This document shows, piece after piece, positions 61,384 through 64,000 of a DNA stretch of 64,000 bases. The DNA is taken from the NCBI RefSeq assembly GCF_002939865.1, contig NZ_MDEE01000005.1, positions 85,517 to 149,516 on the forward strand. The letters run 5' to 3'. Numbering within the stretch: the stretch's first letter is position 1; each line of letters starts with the position of its first letter. Below the pieces are notes generated by a model that saw nothing but the letters and a program-made list of their open reading frames with translations, was not told the origin of the DNA and ran no database searches. This DNA comes from Xanthomonas dyei (GTDB lineage Bacteria > Pseudomonadota > Gammaproteobacteria > Xanthomonadales > Xanthomonadaceae). The position numbers were made by a program, and so were the translations under genes.

Positions 61384-62903
61384 GATGCCGAACTGGCGGC
61401 GGTCAGTGCGCGATCCAGCTTGCGATAGCCGATCGCTTCGGTCAGGTGCCGTGTGGCAATCGTGGCGCTGTCGTCCAGATCGGCAATGGTGCGCGCCACG
61501 CGCAGGATGCGATGCATCGAGCGCGCGGATAGCTGCAGATGTTCGATCGCACGTTCCAGCAGCAGTTGGTCGTCGTTGTGCAGCCGGCAATGGCGATCGG
61601 TGTCGGGTTGGTCGAGTTGCGCATTGGGCAGCGGTCCGCGTGCGAGCTGGCGCTGCCGCGCGGCGACCACACGCGCACGCACGCTGGCGCTGTCCTCGCC
61701 GAGGTTGCCGCTGCGCAATGCTTGCGGCGGCAGACGCGGTACTTCGACATGCAGGTCGATGCGGTCCAGCAGCGGCCCGGAGATGCGGCTGCGATAGCGG
61801 CGGATGCTGTCGCTGCTGCAGCGGCACCGCCCGCTGCCATCGCCGGCCCACCCGCAGGGACATGGGTTCATGGCCGCCACCAGCTGAAACCGTGCCGGGA
61901 AATCCACGCTGCGCGCTGCCCGTGAGATCGTGACCAGACCCGATTCCAATGGCTCGCGCAGCACTTCCAGGGTCTGACGTTGCCACTCAGGGAGTTCATC
62001 CAGAAACAGCACGCCGTTATGGGCCAGCGAGATCTCTCCGGGGCGCGGATGCGTGCCGCCGCCGACCAGGGCGACGGCGCTGGCGGTGTGATGCGGGGCG
62101 CGGTAGGGGCGCTGCCGCCAGCGGGCAAGGTCCAGTCCGCGGCCGCTGATGGAGGTAATGGCGGCGGTTTCCAGGGCTTCGGCTTCGCTGGCTTCCGGCA
62201 GCAGGCCGGGCAGGCGCGAGGCGAGCAGCGTCTTGCCGCAGCCGGGGCTGCCGACCAGCAGCAGGTGATGGCCACCGGCTGCGGCGATCTCCAGTGCGCG
62301 GCGTGCGTGCGGCTGGCCACGCACGTCTGCCATGTCGGGTAGCGCGCGTGCGCCCACGGCTGCCACCGCCAGTTCGGCAGTAGGCGCCTGCTGGGTGCCA
62401 TTGAGGGCGGCGCAGACTTCCAGCAACGTGCGTGCAGTGAAGGCCTGGACGTGCCCGGCAATGGCGGCCTCGGCGCCGTTGGCCAGCGGCACGATGAGCC
62501 GTCGCCCGGCCTGCGCGGCAGCCAGGGCGGCCGGCAGTACGCCATCGACGCCACGCAACTCGCCGGTCAGCGCAAGCTCACCGATGAATTCGTAATCGGC
62601 CAGCGCCTGCCGGTCGATCTGCCCACTGGCAGCCAGAATGCCGAGCGCGATCGGCAGATCGAAGCGGCCGCCGTCCTTGGGCAGATCCGCCGGCGCCAGA
62701 TTGATGGTGATGCGTCGGGCCGGGAATTCGAACTGTGCGCACAGCAAGGCGGCACGCACGCGCTCGCGCGATTCGCGCACCGCCGCCTCGGGCAGGCCCA
62801 CGATCTGGGTGGAGGGAAGGCCGCCGGAAAGATGCACTTCCACCCGAACTTCAGGCGCGTGCACCCCCACGCGGGCACGGCTGTGCACCAGCGCCAGACT
62901 CAT
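61380..62903 (-). CDS. comM: ComM/YifB-type Mg-chelatase-like AAA+ ATPase
   Basis: The 507-residue protein has an N-terminal Lon-like domain (HLSGGLPSTQIVGLPEAAVR), a Walker A (GSPGCGKTLL, about 218-227), Walker B (VLFLDELPE) and the Mg-chelatase C-terminal part with MNPCPCGW. In naturally competent bacteria ComM is the hexameric helicase that helps integrate incoming DNA by branch migration. The stop codon lies in the decayed end of repeat R7. The ubiK gene ends 15 bases upstream. Confidence 0.93.
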   Translation of the reverse strand: MSLALVHSRARVGVHAPEVRVEVHLSGGLPSTQIVGLPEAAVRESRERVRAALLCAQFEFPARRITINLAPADLPKDGGRFDLPIALGILAASGQIDRQALADYEFIGELALTGELRGVDGVLPAALAAAQAGRRLIVPLANGAEAAIAGHVQAFTARTLLEVCAALNGTQQAPTAELAVAAVGARALPDMADVRGQPHARRALEIAAAGGHHLLLVGSPGCGKTLLASRLPGLLPEASEAEALETAAITSISGRGLDLARWRQRPYRAPHHTASAVALVGGGTHPRPGEISLAHNGVLFLDELPEWQRQTLEVLREPLESGLVTISRAARSVDFPARFQLVAAMNPCPCGWAGDGSGRCRCSSDSIRRYRSRISGPLLDRIDLHVEVPRLPPQALRSGNLGEDSASVRARVVAARQRQLARGPLPNAQLDQPDTDRHCRLHNDDQLLLERAIEHLQLSARSMHRILRVARTIADLDDSATIATRHLTEAIGYRKLDRALTAASSAS

Positions 62904-62918
62904 GGTGGAGGGCTCGGG

Positions 62919-63203
62919 TCAGGGAGTGTCGGAACCGGGCGCCGCACTGGGCGATGCGCCCGGTGCGCGTGCTTCCAGCGCGGCAACGGTCTGCTCCAGC
63001 GCGTCGAGTTTTTCGCGCGTGCGCAGCAGTACCGCACGTTGCACATCGAATTCTTCGCGGGTGACCAGGTCGAGCTTGCCCAGGCCGGCCTGCAGTGCGC
63101 CCTTGAAGGTGCTCTGCAGTTCTTCGCGCGATTGGCGCAGGCCCGGCGGCACCAGGTCGCTGAGGCGGCGGGCGAGGTCGTCGAGCTGATTGAAATCGAT
63201 CAT
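62919..63203 (-). CDS. ubiK: UbiK (YqiC) ubiquinone-biosynthesis accessory factor
   Basis: The 94-residue protein matches the BMFP/YqiC family: an amphipathic first helix (MIDFNQLDDLARRLSDLVPP) then a coiled-coil (VTREEFDVQRAVLLRTREKL). UbiK pairs with UbiJ and aids aerobic ubiquinone synthesis. The Pro/Ala/Ser tail is variable in the family. It probably shares a transcript with comM downstream. Confidence 0.92.
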   Translation of the reverse strand: MIDFNQLDDLARRLSDLVPPGLRQSREELQSTFKGALQAGLGKLDLVTREEFDVQRAVLLRTREKLDALEQTVAALEARAPGASPSAAPGSDTP

Positions 63204-63325
63204 GGTGTTCTCCGCAGGTCCGTAGGAAGCCTAGTGCAGGCCGGGATACGCGGGACATCGGCAAGGCAGTCGGCAGGCGGTAAGGATAGTCCCATTCGGT
63301 TGTGGGCCGCGGTGACGGCGGCTAA

Positions 63326-63730
<405 letters not shown>

Positions 63731-64000
63731 GGTCTGTCGCGTGCGGCGCTGCGGTGTGGCTGCGTCTTTGCTGCGTGCTGAAAGATGCTGACGGCATTGA
63801 CGCGCGCACCAGGGGTTTTTCAACGCTGACAGCGCATGCGCCGATCGATTGATGCACGCGGCGATGATGCGTTAGGGGCAAAACGGAACGGTGGGGATAA
63901 TTGCCGCGCGCCTGTCATGGTGGACCGCATGCGAGTCTGACTGCGCGACCGCTACATCCGATGTGCCACGACTCAGGTCGGTTCCGGCGCCAGCCTGGCG
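63731..64000. other. Window edge, no gene seen
   Basis: The last 270 bases hold no recognisable start of amtB or another gene. Confidence 0.5.

Overview
The window is GC-rich, densely coded chromosomal DNA from a gammaproteobacterium, most likely Xanthomonas or a close Xanthomonadaceae relative. I base this on gene content and style (birA-coaX-SPOR order, EntericidinA/B-type lipoproteins, DesT-like desaturase locus, comM-ubiK-glnK, many short intergenic hairpin repeats), not on a database search. There is no phage, no CRISPR array, no transposase and no rRNA. One canonical tRNA (tRNA-Thr) is present.

Layout. 1-5.9 kb: birA (5' end cut off), coaX, a SPOR protein, tRNA-Thr, two NTF2-like genes divergent from an AraC regulator, and tmk. 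6.6-9.1 kb: a minus-strand operon of two Roadblock/LC7 proteins, an unrecognised 305-residue protein and an MglA/CvnD-like small GTPase. 9.4-20.5 kb: arginase, two entericidin lipoproteins, a CsbD protein, trpS, an MBL hydrolase, an M28 peptidase, a Rap1a/Tai-like protein, two EamA transporters and a lipoprotein hydrolase. 20.8-28 kb: a MacB/FtsX-type ABC exporter (adaptor, ATPase, two permeases) divergent from a DesK/DesR-like two-component pair, with a perfect 14-bp palindrome in the shared promoter region. 28.4-32.5 kb: a ThuA protein, then a catalase-cytochrome b561 operon divergent from an ECF sigma/anti-sigma pair; both divergent promoters carry the same GGGAATA-N16-GTCT(A/C)A motif. 32.6-46.3 kb: an M17 aminopeptidase, HAD phosphatase, AI-2E-family permease, a YqjD/YqjE-like trio, a DegQ protease, a Lys/Ala-rich protein with 11-residue repeats, lipoproteins, a second two-component system and an SDR39U1 epimerase. 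46.7-57.1 kb: a DUF3182 gene with a hydrolase, a glycine-zipper protein, the slipin-rtcB RNA-ligase operon with two back-to-back tRNA-like sequences upstream, a gene-poor block, and a DesT-DesC-DesB-like fatty-acid desaturation locus. 57.6-64 kb: an EAL phosphodiesterase, a 58-residue protein, a lipocalin, comM, ubiK and a PII gene.

Three things stand out. (1) Upstream of slipin-rtcB, on the same strand, lie two contiguous tRNA-like cloverleaves followed by two small hairpins; one ends in an encoded CCA that directly abuts the other. A perfect 14-bp inverted repeat and a GG-N10-GC (sigma-54-like) motif lie between them and slipin. This looks like an RNA-repair locus with its own tRNA-like RNAs. 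(2) A 143-bp imperfect palindrome with AGAGCRGCTAACAAAACG-like ends occurs seven times between genes, in both orientations, and in two cases touches a stop codon. (3) The sigma factor locus carries twin promoters of one type, which makes its regulon searchable.

All function calls come from reading sequence; start codons were chosen by ribosome-binding sites, signal peptides and operon overlaps, and alternatives are given where they matter.
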